Source of the DNA: Achromobacter anxifer
GTDB lineage: Bacteria; Pseudomonadota; Gammaproteobacteria; Burkholderiales; Burkholderiaceae_B
Assembly (NCBI RefSeq): GCF_903652925.1
Contig: NZ_CAHLAR010000008.1
Location: 124,001-188,000 of the forward strand
Direction: 5' to 3'
DNA length: 64,000 nt
The stretch's first letter is position 1; each line of letters starts with the position of its first letter. Below are positions 35,782 through 45,302 of the stretch, one piece after another. The notes below the pieces were generated by a model, which was not told the DNA's origin, did not search any database, and was given only the letters and a program-made list of their open reading frames with translations. The position numbers were made by a program, and so were the translations under genes.

Positions 35782-37377
35782 TTACTGCTGTCCGGTCAGG
35801 CGGAACACGCGGATCGTGTCGCGCAGCGCGCTGGACTGGCTGCCCAGCTGCACGACGGCGCCGCCCAGGTCCTGGACCAGCGCGGTGTTCTGCACCGTCA
35901 TCACATCCATCTGCGACACGGCCGTGTCCACCTGCTCGATGCCGCTGGATTGCTCCTGCGAGGCCTGCGAGATCTCGCCGATGATGTCGGTCACGCGGTG
36001 CACGGCGGCCACGATGTCTTGCATCGTCGCGCCGGCCTGCTCGGCCTGCAGCGAGCCTTCCGTCACGCGCTCGACGGAATCCTCGATCAAGCCCTTGATC
36101 TCCTTGGCCGCCTGGGCGCTCTTCTGGGCCAGGCTGCGGACCTCGCCCGCCACCACTGCGAAGCCCTTGCCGGATTCCCCGGCGCGAGCCGCTTCCACCG
36201 CCGCGTTCAACGCCAGGATGTTGGTCTGGAACGCGATGCCTTCGATGATGCTGACGATGTCGGCAATCTTGCGCGAGCTGTCGGAAATGCCGTGCATGGT
36301 GCTGACTACCTGCCCCACCGCGACGCCGCCGCGGCGCGCCACGTCCATGCTGCTGGCGGCCAGCTGATTGGCTTGGTGCGCGTTGTCCGCATTCTGCCGC
36401 ACGGTGGACGTCAGCTGTTCCATGCTGGCGGCGGTCTGCTGCAGGGACGCGGCCTGGCCCTCCGTGCGGCCAGCCAGCTCCTGGTTGCCGCGCGCGATGT
36501 GGGCCGCAGCATGGGTCGTGCCTTCGATGCCGCGATACACGTCCTGCGCAATGCCTATCAGGCTCTTGCGCATGACCTCCAACGAGAATTTCAGGCTGCC
36601 GATCTCGTCATCGGAATCCGCCACGATCTGCGTGGTCAGATTTCCGGCCGCAACCTGGCGCGCCATGTTGGCGGCGTCGACCATGGGATCCAGCAGTGAA
36701 CGCGACAGGCGCCAGCCCGAACCGAAGATGGCGATGATGCCCAAGGCGATCGCCGCGCAGCCCAGGCTCGCGCCCAGCGTGCTCAGTTCGTCCCAGTTGG
36801 CACGCAAGCCATAGATCCCCGCGCCAGCCATGATCCCGGACGACAGCAGCGCCTGGCGCAACATGCGGCTGCGCACGGTGCGCTTGAAGGGAAACGTCAG
36901 CGCGTCCAGGCCACGGCGCCAGCCGGCGCGCACCGGACGGCCGCGTAGGATGCGCACGCCCCGGGCCCTGCCCTCGCGGATGCGAGCGTAGAGCGCCTCG
37001 GCCATTTCGATCTGCTCTTCGGACGGGCGCACCCGCACCGAGGAGTACGCCACGACTTCGCCGTTCTCGACGATGGGCGTGGCATTGGCCAGCACCCAAT
37101 AGAAGCCGCCATCCTTGCGCCGGTTCTTCACCAGACCCAGCCAGGATTCGCCGGCCTGCAGCGTCTCCCACAGGTCCTCGTAGGCTTCCGGAGGCATGTC
37201 GGGGTGGCGCACGATGTTATGCGCCTTGCCGATGAGTTCTTCGCGGGAGAAGCCGCTGACTTCGACAAAGGCCGGATTCGCATAGACGATCCGGCCCTTC
37301 GTATCGGTACGCGAGATCAGATACTGATCTTCGCGCAGCTTGGTTTCCACGTTATGGACGGGTAGGTTGACGCGCAC
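35782..37377 (-). CDS. aer: Aer-like PAS-domain energy-taxis receptor
   Basis: The 531-residue receptor begins with a PAS domain (about residues 8-115) containing [18 protein letters not shown], a signature of the FAD-binding Aer PAS. A short hydrophobic hairpin near 165-220 anchors it in the membrane without a periplasmic domain. A HAMP region and an MCP signalling domain with [20 protein letters not shown] follow. Aer senses redox state through FAD. The start is GTG at 37377, supported by GGAG 7 bp upstream; the frame stays open to 37521 without support. It has no C-terminal tether pentapeptide. Confidence 0.9.
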   Translation of the reverse strand: MRVNLPVHNVETKLREDQYLISRTDTKGRIVYANPAFVEVSGFSREELIGKAHNIVRHPDMPPEAYEDLWETLQAGESWLGLVKNRRKDGGFYWVLANATPIVENGEVVAYSSVRVRPSEEQIEMAEALYARIREGRARGVRILRGRPVRAGWRRGLDALTFPFKRTVRSRMLRQALLSSGIMAGAGIYGLRANWDELSTLGASLGCAAIALGIIAIFGSGWRLSRSLLDPMVDAANMARQVAAGNLTTQIVADSDDEIGSLKFSLEVMRKSLIGIAQDVYRGIEGTTHAAAHIARGNQELAGRTEGQAASLQQTAASMEQLTSTVRQNADNAHQANQLAASSMDVARRGGVAVGQVVSTMHGISDSSRKIADIVSIIEGIAFQTNILALNAAVEAARAGESGKGFAVVAGEVRSLAQKSAQAAKEIKGLIEDSVERVTEGSLQAEQAGATMQDIVAAVHRVTDIIGEISQASQEQSSGIEQVDTAVSQMDVMTVQNTALVQDLGGAVVQLGSQSSALRDTIRVFRLTGQQ

Positions 37378-37658
37378 AGCTTGTCTCCGGGTACATCGGT
37401 CGGGCAGCGAATGAACAACGGCGAGCAAACCGGATCTGACGCCCCGCATAGACGCGCTCCCCCGCCCGGGTTCGTCAGGCTGAGCTTCCAGGAAGTCCAA
37501 ACGCCTTCGAACACTGTTCACCGCCCTTTTCAGGCGTTATTGCAATTAACGGTCAGATTTTCGAAAACTTAACGTGCGCATGAATTTTGCGCGCCTGCGC
37601 CCGCAAGGCGGATGGACCGCGGCCGCGGTCCTGCTCCTGGCCTTTCGGGCCAGTAACG

Positions 37659-39389
37659 TCAAGCCTGCGTCAGAGTCGGCGCGGCGTAGCCAGACAACTG
37701 GTGCGCGGGCACTTCGATTACTTCGCCCGCATTGATCTTGAACACGGCCACCGCCTCGGCCAGGCGCTGCGCCTGTTCCTGCAGCGAACCTGCGGCGGCC
37801 GCCGCCTCTTCGACCAACGCCGCGTTCTGCTGCGTGACTTCGTCCATCTGCGACACCGCGCGGTTCACCTGGTCGATGCCGCTGGATTGCTCCTCGGACG
37901 CCGCCGAGATCTCGCCCATGATGTCCGTCACGCGCTTCACCGAAGCGACGATTTCCTGCATCGTCGCGCCCGCGCGCTCCACCTGCTGCGAACCCGCGCC
38001 GACCTTGGTCACCGAGTCCTCGATCAGGCCCTTGATCTCCTTGGCCGCCTGGGCGCTGCGTTGCGCCAGCGAGCGCACTTCACCCGCCACGACCGCAAAG
38101 CCCTTGCCCTGCTCGCCCGCGCGCGCCGCTTCCACGGCCGCATTCAGCGCCAGGATGTTGGTCTGGAATGCAATGCCGTCGATCACCGACACGATCTCGG
38201 AAATCTTGCGCGAGCTGGCAGAAATGCCCTGCATCGTGCTGACCACTTCCGACACCGCCGAACCTCCGCGCTCGGCCACGTCCGAGGCGCTGGCCGCCAG
38301 CTGATTGGCCTGGCGCGCGTTGTCCGCGTTCTGCTTCACGGTCGAGGCCAACTCTTCCATCGAGGCCGCGGTTTCTTCCAGCGAGGCCGCCTGCTCTTCC
38401 GTGCGGCTGGACAGGTCCGTGTTGCCCGCCGAAATCTCGCGCGAGCCCACCGTGATCTCGTCCACGCCGCGGCGCACCGTCGACACCGTGCGTGTCAGGC
38501 TTTCCTGCATGCGCTTCAAGGCGGCGAACAGCTGGCCTATCTCATTGTGCGAACGCACTTCCACGCGGCTGGTGAGGTCGCCTGCCGCAATCCTGTCGAA
38601 ATGCTGCCCGGCTTCCACCAGGGGACGCACCACCAGGCGGCCGAACACCAGGCGCGCCAGGATCATCAGCAGCACGGCCAGGCCGACTGCAACGCCCACT
38701 GCCACCATGGCGAGCTTGAAATTGGCAGCGGCCTCATCGATCGTGCTCTGCTGCTGATCGTTGATGTACTTGCCGAATTCGTTGATCGCCTCGATGAACG
38801 CGGCGCTGCGCGGCGTGCCGTACTCGTTGTTCACCATGTAGAAGGTCGAATAGTCTTCGCTGCGCAGGGCCTCGACCATGGTATCCACGCCATCGTCGAT
38901 ATAGGAGCGATAACGGCGCACCAGGTTCATCGACAGCTGGCGGCCAGTATCGTCCTGCAGCATGTTCTTCTGGAAATCGGCGAAGCGGCTGCGCACACCC
39001 GTCAGCAGATCCGTCGCGCCTTTCAGCGCCGCTGCGGCATCGCGAGCCGAGTTTTCACCGCTGCCCCAACCCGATTCCTGCAGGTGGCGGGCGGCAACCA
39101 TCAGCGCGACGCGCGCGCGCAGCATGTCGCTGTTGATCACCTCAACCTGCTTGGAACGCTCGGTCAAGGCGCTGACTTCGCTGATCGACTCATAGTTGCT
39201 CTGCAGGAAATACGCGGCCAGGCCGCCCACCGCCGCGATCAGTACCGCGAAAAACGCCATGACCCACAGCAACATGGTGCCGACGCGGGCGTCCCGCAAC
39301 CGCAGCTTGCGCTTCACCTTGGGCGCGCGCGCGGCCTTCTTCTTGCCTGCCTTGCCGGCTTTCCCGCCGGATTCGAGACTCGCTTCCAT
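37659..39389 (-). CDS. Methyl-accepting chemotaxis protein with TarH-like sensor (first of three paralogues)
   Basis: The 576-residue receptor has a long Lys/Arg-rich cytoplasmic N-terminus of about 37 residues, a membrane segment, a periplasmic four-helix-bundle sensor ([17 protein letters not shown]), a second membrane segment near 210-232, HAMP, and an MCP signalling domain with [20 protein letters not shown]. The start at 39389 has GGGGA upstream; the ORF extends to 39467 without support. It ends in APTLTQA and lacks the tether pentapeptide seen in the next two receptors. The ligand is unknown. Confidence 0.93.
   Translation of the reverse strand: MEASLESGGKAGKAGKKKAARAPKVKRKLRLRDARVGTMLLWVMAFFAVLIAAVGGLAAYFLQSNYESISEVSALTERSKQVEVINSDMLRARVALMVAARHLQESGWGSGENSARDAAAALKGATDLLTGVRSRFADFQKNMLQDDTGRQLSMNLVRRYRSYIDDGVDTMVEALRSEDYSTFYMVNNEYGTPRSAAFIEAINEFGKYINDQQQSTIDEAAANFKLAMVAVGVAVGLAVLLMILARLVFGRLVVRPLVEAGQHFDRIAAGDLTSRVEVRSHNEIGQLFAALKRMQESLTRTVSTVRRGVDEITVGSREISAGNTDLSSRTEEQAASLEETAASMEELASTVKQNADNARQANQLAASASDVAERGGSAVSEVVSTMQGISASSRKISEIVSVIDGIAFQTNILALNAAVEAARAGEQGKGFAVVAGEVRSLAQRSAQAAKEIKGLIEDSVTKVGAGSQQVERAGATMQEIVASVKRVTDIMGEISAASEEQSSGIDQVNRAVSQMDEVTQQNAALVEEAAAAAGSLQEQAQRLAEAVAVFKINAGEVIEVPAHQLSGYAAPTLTQA
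37696..38515 (-). repeat. Signalling-module repeat, copy A
   Basis: This segment of the receptor gene aligns without any gap to 40291-41110 and 42281-43100, the same length in all three. The copies encode the methylation helices and hairpin tip and differ mainly at third codon positions. Confidence 0.85.
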
Positions 39390-39444
39390 ATTATTTCCCC
39401 ATGCCTCAGGAACTACTCTGACCAAATGAAAAACCACCCTATGG

Positions 39445-39469
39445 ACATGCCTTGTTACACGAGGCATGT
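39445..39469. other. Inverted repeat upstream of the first paralogous receptor gene
   Basis: ACATGCCT at 39445-39452 and AGGCATGT at 39462-39469 form a perfect 8-bp inverted repeat with a 9-base spacer, about 56 bp before the receptor start on the minus strand. The centre-to-centre geometry suits a dimeric repressor or a leader hairpin. The role is unknown. Confidence 0.4.
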
Positions 39470-39483
39470 ACTCAGGGCGACGT

Positions 39484-39507
39484 ACGGCGCGGCCTGCGCC
39501 GCGCCGT
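39484..39507 (-). terminator. Strong GC hairpin after the lipoprotein gene
   Basis: ACGGCGCGGC-CTGC-GCCGCGCCGT is a perfect 10-bp stem 21 bp after the lipoprotein stop on the minus strand. No T tract follows in that direction. It probably marks the 3' end of the lipoprotein transcript or attenuates read-through into the receptor gene. Confidence 0.45.
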
Positions 39508-39528
39508 TTCCCGCTGGACTACAGGGCG

Positions 39529-39996
39529 CTATTTGCCCCGCGGCTGCAAGCCGGTCGGTTCACCCGGGCCCGGTATGTAGATGGTCTGCACCTCGGGTTC
39601 CGCAACGGGCGGCGCCAGATCCTGACGCATGTCAGGCATAGGCGCCGGTCCCAGCAGCTTCTGGCGTTCCCAGGGTTCCAGCAGGATATTGGTGCTGTCG
39701 ACGAGGCGCAGCAGCCGGCCGTCCGGGCCAAACTGCAACAGCGCTTCCTTGCGGCTGTACAAGCCGTCAGCGACGAAAGTGATCTTGAATGCCCAGAGCG
39801 CGAGGAACGTGCCGTCGGTCTGCTTGTAGATCTTGTCGGGAGGGGCGGTGAGCGCCCGCGAAGCCTCTTCCAGCGTCGTTTGCCCGGGGGTCAGGGTCGA
39901 CAGCTTGTCCGGGTCGAAATTGTGGCCCGTCGCGGCGCAGCCGGCCAGAAACACCGCAAACGCGGCCGCCGCCAGAAGATGTATATAGCCTCGCAT
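39529..39996 (-). CDS. Small SmpA/BamE-like outer-membrane lipoprotein
   Basis: The 155-residue precursor has a signal peptide ending in the lipobox LAGC, with the lipidated Cys at residue 20. A compact domain follows with LTPGQTTLEEASRALTAPPD and LVDSTNILLEPWERQ, resembling the SmpA/OmlA/BamE-type fold. A Pro-rich tail ends in GLQPRGK. It is not the canonical bamE by context: it sits between two chemoreceptor genes on the same strand, 29 bp from the end of the upstream one. A link to chemosensing is possible but unproven. Confidence 0.75.
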   Translation of the reverse strand: MRGYIHLLAAAAFAVFLAGCAATGHNFDPDKLSTLTPGQTTLEEASRALTAPPDKIYKQTDGTFLALWAFKITFVADGLYSRKEALLQFGPDGRLLRLVDSTNILLEPWERQKLLGPAPMPDMRQDLAPPVAEPEVQTIYIPGPGEPTGLQPRGK

Positions 39997-40025
39997 ACCC
40001 TACCCATTTACCGGCCAGGCCGGTG

Positions 40026-41876
40026 TCAGAAAGATTCCCAATCGTCATCCGCAGGCGCGGACCGGCGGCTTGCAGGCGCGGCGGGTTTCGCTTCCGGCGC
40101 GGCGGTCGGACGCAGCGTCGGACGGCGCAACGGACGCGCCGCCGTCGCGCCCTCGGCCGCGGCCGGCTTGGCGCGCGTGGAGTGCGTCAGGCGCACCGCC
40201 GGCACGACCTTGGCTTCCGCGGCGGGCGCGGGCGCTGCCTGCACCGGCGCCGCCGGAGCGGCCATACGCGGCGCGGGACGCTGGCCGGCCAGCTGATGCG
40301 CGGGAACTTCGATCACTTCGCCCACATGGATCTTGAACACGGCCACCGCCTCGGCCAGGCGTTCCGCCTGTTCTTGCAGCGAGCCCGCGGCTGCGGCCGC
40401 CTCTTCCACCAGCGCCGCGTTCTGCTGCGTGACTTCGTCCATCTGCGACACCGCGCGGTTCACCTGGTCGATGCCGCCGGATTGCTCTTCGGACGCAGCC
40501 GAGATCTCGCCCATGATGTCCGTCACGCGCTTCACCGAGGCCACGATTTCCTGCATCGTCGCGCCCGCGCGCTCCACCTGCTGCGAACCCGCGCCGACCT
40601 TGCTCACCGAGTCCTCGATCAGGCCCTTGATTTCCTTGGCCGCCTGGGCGCTGCGCTGTGCCAGCGAACGCACTTCGCCCGCCACCACTGCAAAGCCCTT
40701 GCCCTGCTCGCCCGCCCGCGCCGCTTCCACGGCCGCGTTCAACGCCAGAATGTTGGTCTGGAACGCGATGCCGTCGATTACAGACACGATTTCCGAGATC
40801 TTGCGCGAACTGGCGGAAATCTCCTGCATGGTGCTGACCACTTCCGACACCGCCGAACCGCCGCGTTCGGCCACGTCCGAAGCGCTGGCCGCCAACTGGT
40901 TGGCCTGGCGCGCGTTGTCGGCGTTCTGCTTCACGGTCGAGGCCAGCTGTTCCATCGACGCCGCGGTTTCTTCCAACGAGGCCGCCTGTTCTTCCGTACG
41001 GCTGGACAGGTCCGTATTGCCCGCCGAAATCTCGCGCGAACCGACGTTGATCTCGTCCACGCCGCGACGCACCGCCGACACCGTGCGGGTCAGGCTGTCC
41101 TGCATGCGCTTGACCGCCGCCATCAGCATGCCTATCTCGTTGGTGGAGGTCACATCCACTCGGACGGTCAGGTCGCCGCCGGCGATCTTATCGAAACTGT
41201 CGCTGACCGCGCGCAACGGGCGCAGGACCACACGATTCATGAACAGGAAGGCGCCCAGCCACACCGCGACGATCACCACGGCCAGCACGATGTACACAAT
41301 GGCCATCGTGGCCGCCTGCGAGCGCGAGGACGCCACCATCTCTTCACTGTAGGAGGTAATTTCCTTCGCGAAGTCGCTCAATTGCTTGGAAAAGGCTCCG
41401 CTCGCGGCGCCTGCACGGGTGTTCTTCAGATCCAGGTAGGCCGCCGAATCGCCCTTGTCCAATGCCGACATCATGGCTTGCAGCGCGTCGGCAAAGCCGT
41501 TGAACGAAGAGATCAGATCCCCCTCCGCGCTTTTGCCGATCGCGGTGGTCTTCGGAATGCCCTTGAAGGTTTCCATCTTCTTCTTGGCATCGGCTACCAG
41601 TTGCTGCACCGTGCGCGTGTTCTCGCTCGCGCCGCTGGCGTCGCCGGTGGCGCGTTGCGCGGCGGCAATGTCGGCGCGTATGGTGGCGCGCAGCATTTGC
41701 GTGTAAGCATCCTTGATCAGATTGGCCTGCTGCACGCTCAGCGTATCCAGGGCGTTGATCGCCTCGGAATTGGACCGCATGCTGTTCCAGCCGAGGACGA
41801 TGGCCACAAGCGCGGCCAGAGCCACGGCCAACTGAGCGAGCATCAGGCCCGTGCGCACCTTCAGATTGCTAAACAT
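40026..41876 (-). CDS. Methyl-accepting chemotaxis protein with DWESF tether (second of three paralogues)
   Basis: The 616-residue receptor has a membrane segment near residues 10-28, a periplasmic four-helix-bundle-type sensor of about 160 residues, a second membrane segment near 190-215, HAMP, and the MCP signalling domain. An Ala/Pro/Arg-rich flexible tail ends in DDDWESF. The final pentapeptide resembles NWETF, which recruits CheR and CheB to high-abundance receptors. The start at 41876 begins [13 protein letters not shown] like its neighbour. The open frame upstream is not receptor-like. Confidence 0.93.
   Translation of the reverse strand: MFSNLKVRTGLMLAQLAVALAALVAIVLGWNSMRSNSEAINALDTLSVQQANLIKDAYTQMLRATIRADIAAAQRATGDASGASENTRTVQQLVADAKKKMETFKGIPKTTAIGKSAEGDLISSFNGFADALQAMMSALDKGDSAAYLDLKNTRAGAASGAFSKQLSDFAKEITSYSEEMVASSRSQAATMAIVYIVLAVVIVAVWLGAFLFMNRVVLRPLRAVSDSFDKIAGGDLTVRVDVTSTNEIGMLMAAVKRMQDSLTRTVSAVRRGVDEINVGSREISAGNTDLSSRTEEQAASLEETAASMEQLASTVKQNADNARQANQLAASASDVAERGGSAVSEVVSTMQEISASSRKISEIVSVIDGIAFQTNILALNAAVEAARAGEQGKGFAVVAGEVRSLAQRSAQAAKEIKGLIEDSVSKVGAGSQQVERAGATMQEIVASVKRVTDIMGEISAASEEQSGGIDQVNRAVSQMDEVTQQNAALVEEAAAAAGSLQEQAERLAEAVAVFKIHVGEVIEVPAHQLAGQRPAPRMAAPAAPVQAAPAPAAEAKVVPAVRLTHSTRAKPAAAEGATAARPLRRPTLRPTAAPEAKPAAPASRRSAPADDDWESF
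40291..41110 (-). repeat. Signalling-module repeat, copy B
   Basis: Gap-free counterpart of 37696-38515 and 42281-43100, within the second paralogous receptor gene. Confidence 0.85.
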
Positions 41877-41896
41877 TTCCGTGTATTCCGGTAATC

Positions 41897-41924
41897 GTCC
41901 TGGCGGCATCGTTGCCGCCAGGAC
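41897..41924. other. Perfect 11-bp hairpin between two receptor genes
   Basis: GTCCTGGCGGC at 41897-41907 pairs with GCCGCCAGGAC at 41914-41924 around a six-base loop. It lies 20 bp upstream of the second paralogue's start and 49 bp after the third paralogue's stop on the minus strand. No T tract follows on either strand. It may be an mRNA processing or stability element that sets relative receptor levels. Confidence 0.6.
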
Positions 41925-41973
41925 GTAAAGGGGGGTAGCTTTACTGCATGTGCTGCGCTGCCGGATCGCTCCG

Positions 41974-43860
41974 TCAGAAAGACTCCCAATCGTCGTCCGA
42001 CGGTGGCGGCCGGCGACTGGCCGGCGCTGCCGCAGGCGCGGCTTGCGCGGCACTCGCCGGGCGGCTGGCCGGACGACGCAGCGGACGGACCGTCGTGGCA
42101 GAGTCGGCCGCCGGCTTGGGCCGGGCGACTTGCGTCAAACGCGGCGCGGGTGCGGCCTTCGGCGAGGCTTCAGGCGCTTGCGCCTGGGCCGGTTCAGCCG
42201 CAGCCTTGGCAGCTGTCCTGGCCGATGCATTGGCGGGTGCCGCCGGCGCCGGCATGCGCGGAGCGCTGCGTTGCGCCGCCAGCTGCTGGGCGGGCACCTC
42301 GATCACTTCGCCCGCATTGATCTTGAACACGGCCACGGCCTCGGCCAGGCGCTGCGCCTGTTCCTGCAGCGAACCTGCGGCGGCCGCCGCCTCTTCGACC
42401 AGCGCCGCGTTCTGCTGCGTGACTTCGTCCATCTGCGACACCGCGCGGTTCACCTGGTCGATGCCGCTGGACTGCTCCTCGGACGCCGCCGAGATCTCGC
42501 CCATGATGTCCGTCACGCGCTTCACCGAAGCCACGATTTCCTGCATCGTCGAGCCGGCGCGCTCCACTTGCTGCGAGCCCGCGCCGACCTTGGTGACCGA
42601 GTCCTCGATCAGGCCCTTGATTTCCTTGGCCGCCTGGGCGCTGCGCTGCGCCAAAGAGCGCACTTCACCCGCCACGACCGCAAAGCCCTTGCCCTGCTCG
42701 CCTGCGCGCGCCGCTTCCACGGCCGCATTCAGCGCCAGGATGTTGGTTTGGAACGCGATGCCGTCGATCACCGACACGATCTCGGAGATCTTGCGCGAGC
42801 TGGCCGAGATCTCCTGCATCGTGTTGACCACTTCCGACACCGCCGAACCACCGCGCTCGGCCACGTCCGAGGCGCTGGCCGCCAACTGGTTGGCCTGGCG
42901 CGCGTTGTCCGCATTCTGCTTCACGGTCGAAGCCAGCTGCTCCATCGAGGCCGCGGTTTCCTCCAGCGAGGCCGCCTGCTGCTCGGTGCGGCTGGACAGG
43001 TCCGTATTGCCTGCCGAGATCTCGCGCGAACCGACGTTGATCTCGTCCACGCCGCGGCGCACCGACGCCACGGTGCGCGTCAGGCTCTCCTGCATGCGCT
43101 TGACCGAGGCAAACAGCTGACCGATCTCATTGGTGCTGCGCACCTCGATACGGCCGGTGAAATCACCCGCAGCGATCTTCTCGAAATGGTCCCCGGCATC
43201 GCGCAGCGGCCGCAGCACGGTCCGGCTGATGAAGATCCAGCAGCCCAGGGCCAGAACCAGCGCAATCGCCAGCATCACGATCGTGACCGTGCGCGAAATC
43301 CCATGCGCCACGGCAGCCTGGGCCACCAATTCGTCGGTGCTGGTATCGACAAAGTCCAGCACGCCACCCACCGCCTCGCGCAACACCGAGTTCGCGGCGC
43401 TGCCCGCATCGTTCAGGTCCAGGTATTCTTGCACCGCCATCGAGGACAGGGCGGCAACCTGCCGCTTGACCACGTCGTCGAACTGCTTGTAGGCGCTTTC
43501 CAGCTTCTGGTTCAGCGCCTCGGCGCCTTCCAGGCGGGGCGCCTTGCGGTACTCGTCCAGCGCCTTGGCGCCCTCTTGCATCAGCCCTTCCGCGCGCTTG
43601 GTCTGCGAAACGGCCTGTTCGGTCTTGCCCTGTTGCAGATCCATCAGGGAGGTCGCCAGCAGCAAACGGCCGCGCAGGAACAGCGTGTAAGCCTTGTTCA
43701 ACAGCGTGGCTTGCGTGGAGTAGGCATCATTGACCTGCTCCAGCTTGGTATTACTGGAATTCAGCCCGACCCAGGAAACGCCATTGGATATGAACATGGC
43801 GCCCGTGAAGAGCAGCAACACCAGAACTAGACAGGTGCGGACTTTCAAGTTGACAAGCAT
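41974..43860 (-). CDS. Methyl-accepting chemotaxis protein with DWESF tether (third of three paralogues)
   Basis: The 628-residue receptor begins [18 protein letters not shown] with its first membrane segment near residues 9-27. It has a periplasmic four-helix-bundle sensor, a second membrane segment near 190-212, HAMP, the MCP signalling domain, and an Ala/Pro-rich tail ending in SDDDWESF, a likely CheR/CheB tether. The sensor domain differs from that of the two downstream paralogues, so the ligand differs too. It lies 141 bp after flgL on the same strand and may be co-expressed with late flagellar genes. Confidence 0.94.
   Translation of the reverse strand: MLVNLKVRTCLVLVLLLFTGAMFISNGVSWVGLNSSNTKLEQVNDAYSTQATLLNKAYTLFLRGRLLLATSLMDLQQGKTEQAVSQTKRAEGLMQEGAKALDEYRKAPRLEGAEALNQKLESAYKQFDDVVKRQVAALSSMAVQEYLDLNDAGSAANSVLREAVGGVLDFVDTSTDELVAQAAVAHGISRTVTIVMLAIALVLALGCWIFISRTVLRPLRDAGDHFEKIAAGDFTGRIEVRSTNEIGQLFASVKRMQESLTRTVASVRRGVDEINVGSREISAGNTDLSSRTEQQAASLEETAASMEQLASTVKQNADNARQANQLAASASDVAERGGSAVSEVVNTMQEISASSRKISEIVSVIDGIAFQTNILALNAAVEAARAGEQGKGFAVVAGEVRSLAQRSAQAAKEIKGLIEDSVTKVGAGSQQVERAGSTMQEIVASVKRVTDIMGEISAASEEQSSGIDQVNRAVSQMDEVTQQNAALVEEAAAAAGSLQEQAQRLAEAVAVFKINAGEVIEVPAQQLAAQRSAPRMPAPAAPANASARTAAKAAAEPAQAQAPEASPKAAPAPRLTQVARPKPAADSATTVRPLRRPASRPASAAQAAPAAAPASRRPPPSDDDWESF
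42281..43100 (-). repeat. Signalling-module repeat, copy C
   Basis: Gap-free counterpart of 37696-38515 and 40291-41110, within the third paralogous receptor gene. Confidence 0.85.
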
Positions 43861-44001
43861 GGACTATCCAAGCGTTAAACGATGTGAAACGACTATTTCC
43901 TACCCTGCACGCACGCACGGACGCCCCGGCCCCTGGCCAGTAGCGTCCGCAACGGCGCAACCTTCCGCACGCAATGGCGCGTTTTTGGACCTACAGCATT
44001 A

Positions 44002-45255
44002 CTACTTGCGGCTGAACAGGCTTGATCCCTGGATGGTCATGAATGCCGCCGACGCCGCTTGCAACGCAACCTGGCGCAGGGCCAGTTGGCTGGCGCCCTG
44101 GTAATAGTCCAGCTCTTCCAGATCCGACAGGGACTTGGAGTACGACAAGCCCTTCTGCGTGCCGGTGGCGTCCAGCGCTTCCAGTTCGTTCATCCGGGCA
44201 CCCACCGACGCTTGCACCGTAAGCACGTTGTCGTAGGTGTTCGCCAGCTTCCTGTTGGTCGTGGCCAAGACGTTGTTCAGCCTGGCGGTTGCGACCGGAT
44301 CGCCGGCGCTGGGCGCATCCAGGGCGGCGATGACATCGTTGAGGGTGGCGAACACGTCCATGTTCATGCCTGCGGACTGGACGCTGTCGACGTTGATCAC
44401 GTCGCCGGCCTTCGGGGCGCCCTTGACCGACATCGATACGCCGCTGCCCAGATCGATGGTTGCACCGTCGGCGTAGGCCTTCGCGGGCGAGCCGGCTGCA
44501 GGCACGGTCGCGCTGGAACCGTCGGGATTGGTCGTCGTGACCCGATAACCGACGGCTCCGGTGACCGCATCGGTTTCGAACTGCACCGCGAACTTCTTGC
44601 CCGCGTTGGCCGTACCTGGCGTCACCGAGGCCGCGGTGAATTCGGCCGTACCGGTGTTGGTGCTGGCTGCGGAGGTAACAAACGTCTGCGACCCCGGGTT
44701 GGCGCGGCCAAAGATATCCTTGCCCAGATCGCTGGTCGAGAGCTGTCGGCTCTGATCCACCTGAATCGTCCGTTCACCAACCGAACCGCTATAGACGATC
44801 TGACCTGCCGCGTTCTTGGAATAGGGCACCACACTGCCATCGTTGCCCGAGAACAGGTACTGGCCATTGCCGTCCGTCGTATTGGCCAGACCCAGCAGGG
44901 CATCCCGCGTGCTCTTGAGCGCAGTCGACAAGGTCTGGCGGTCGCTATCGGAGAGCACGCCGCCTGCCTGGAGGATACGCGTCCGCGCTTCCTGCAAGGC
45001 ATTCGTCACCGCGGTCAGGGTATTGCTTTCCTGGCCCAGATTCGTGTTGGCCGTCTGGCGATTCAAGCCGTAGGTGTTGTTCATGCTCTGCGTCTGCGCC
45101 ACGCTGATGGCCTGCGCGGCCGCCAGGGGATCATCCGCAGGGCTCAGGTTCTTGCGCCCGCTACCGACCTGCTCAACCAGGCGGTTCATGTCGGATTCCT
45201 GAGAGAGAACGCCCTTCAGGCCGTTCGCGTACATCATCGAGGTGCTCAGGCGCAT
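44002..45255 (-). CDS. flgL: Hook-filament junction protein FlgL
   Basis: FlgL (HAP3) joins the hook to the filament. The 417-residue protein has flagellin-like termini: RLSTSMMYANGLKGVLSQES at the N-terminus and LALRQVALQAASAAFMTIQG at the C-terminus. A variable centre lies between them. It follows flgK with a 47-bp gap and ends the minus-strand flgBCDEFGHIJKL run. Confidence 0.95.
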   Translation of the reverse strand: MRLSTSMMYANGLKGVLSQESDMNRLVEQVGSGRKNLSPADDPLAAAQAISVAQTQSMNNTYGLNRQTANTNLGQESNTLTAVTNALQEARTRILQAGGVLSDSDRQTLSTALKSTRDALLGLANTTDGNGQYLFSGNDGSVVPYSKNAAGQIVYSGSVGERTIQVDQSRQLSTSDLGKDIFGRANPGSQTFVTSAASTNTGTAEFTAASVTPGTANAGKKFAVQFETDAVTGAVGYRVTTTNPDGSSATVPAAGSPAKAYADGATIDLGSGVSMSVKGAPKAGDVINVDSVQSAGMNMDVFATLNDVIAALDAPSAGDPVATARLNNVLATTNRKLANTYDNVLTVQASVGARMNELEALDATGTQKGLSYSKSLSDLEELDYYQGASQLALRQVALQAASAAFMTIQGSSLFSRK

Positions 45256-45302
45256 GGTGAAGCTCCGAAATTATCTTTATTGGTCACGATTCAACGATCC
45301 GA

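Noticed and set aside
37378-37521. Longer start for the Aer-like receptor
   Set aside because: The extra residues are not PAS-like, and the GTG at 37377 has a good ribosome site. Aer proteins start just before the PAS domain.
40023-43830. Two long plus-strand frames opposite the second and third paralogous receptor genes
   Set aside because: They are antisense to clear receptor genes. Their similarity to each other only reflects the repeat between the receptors.
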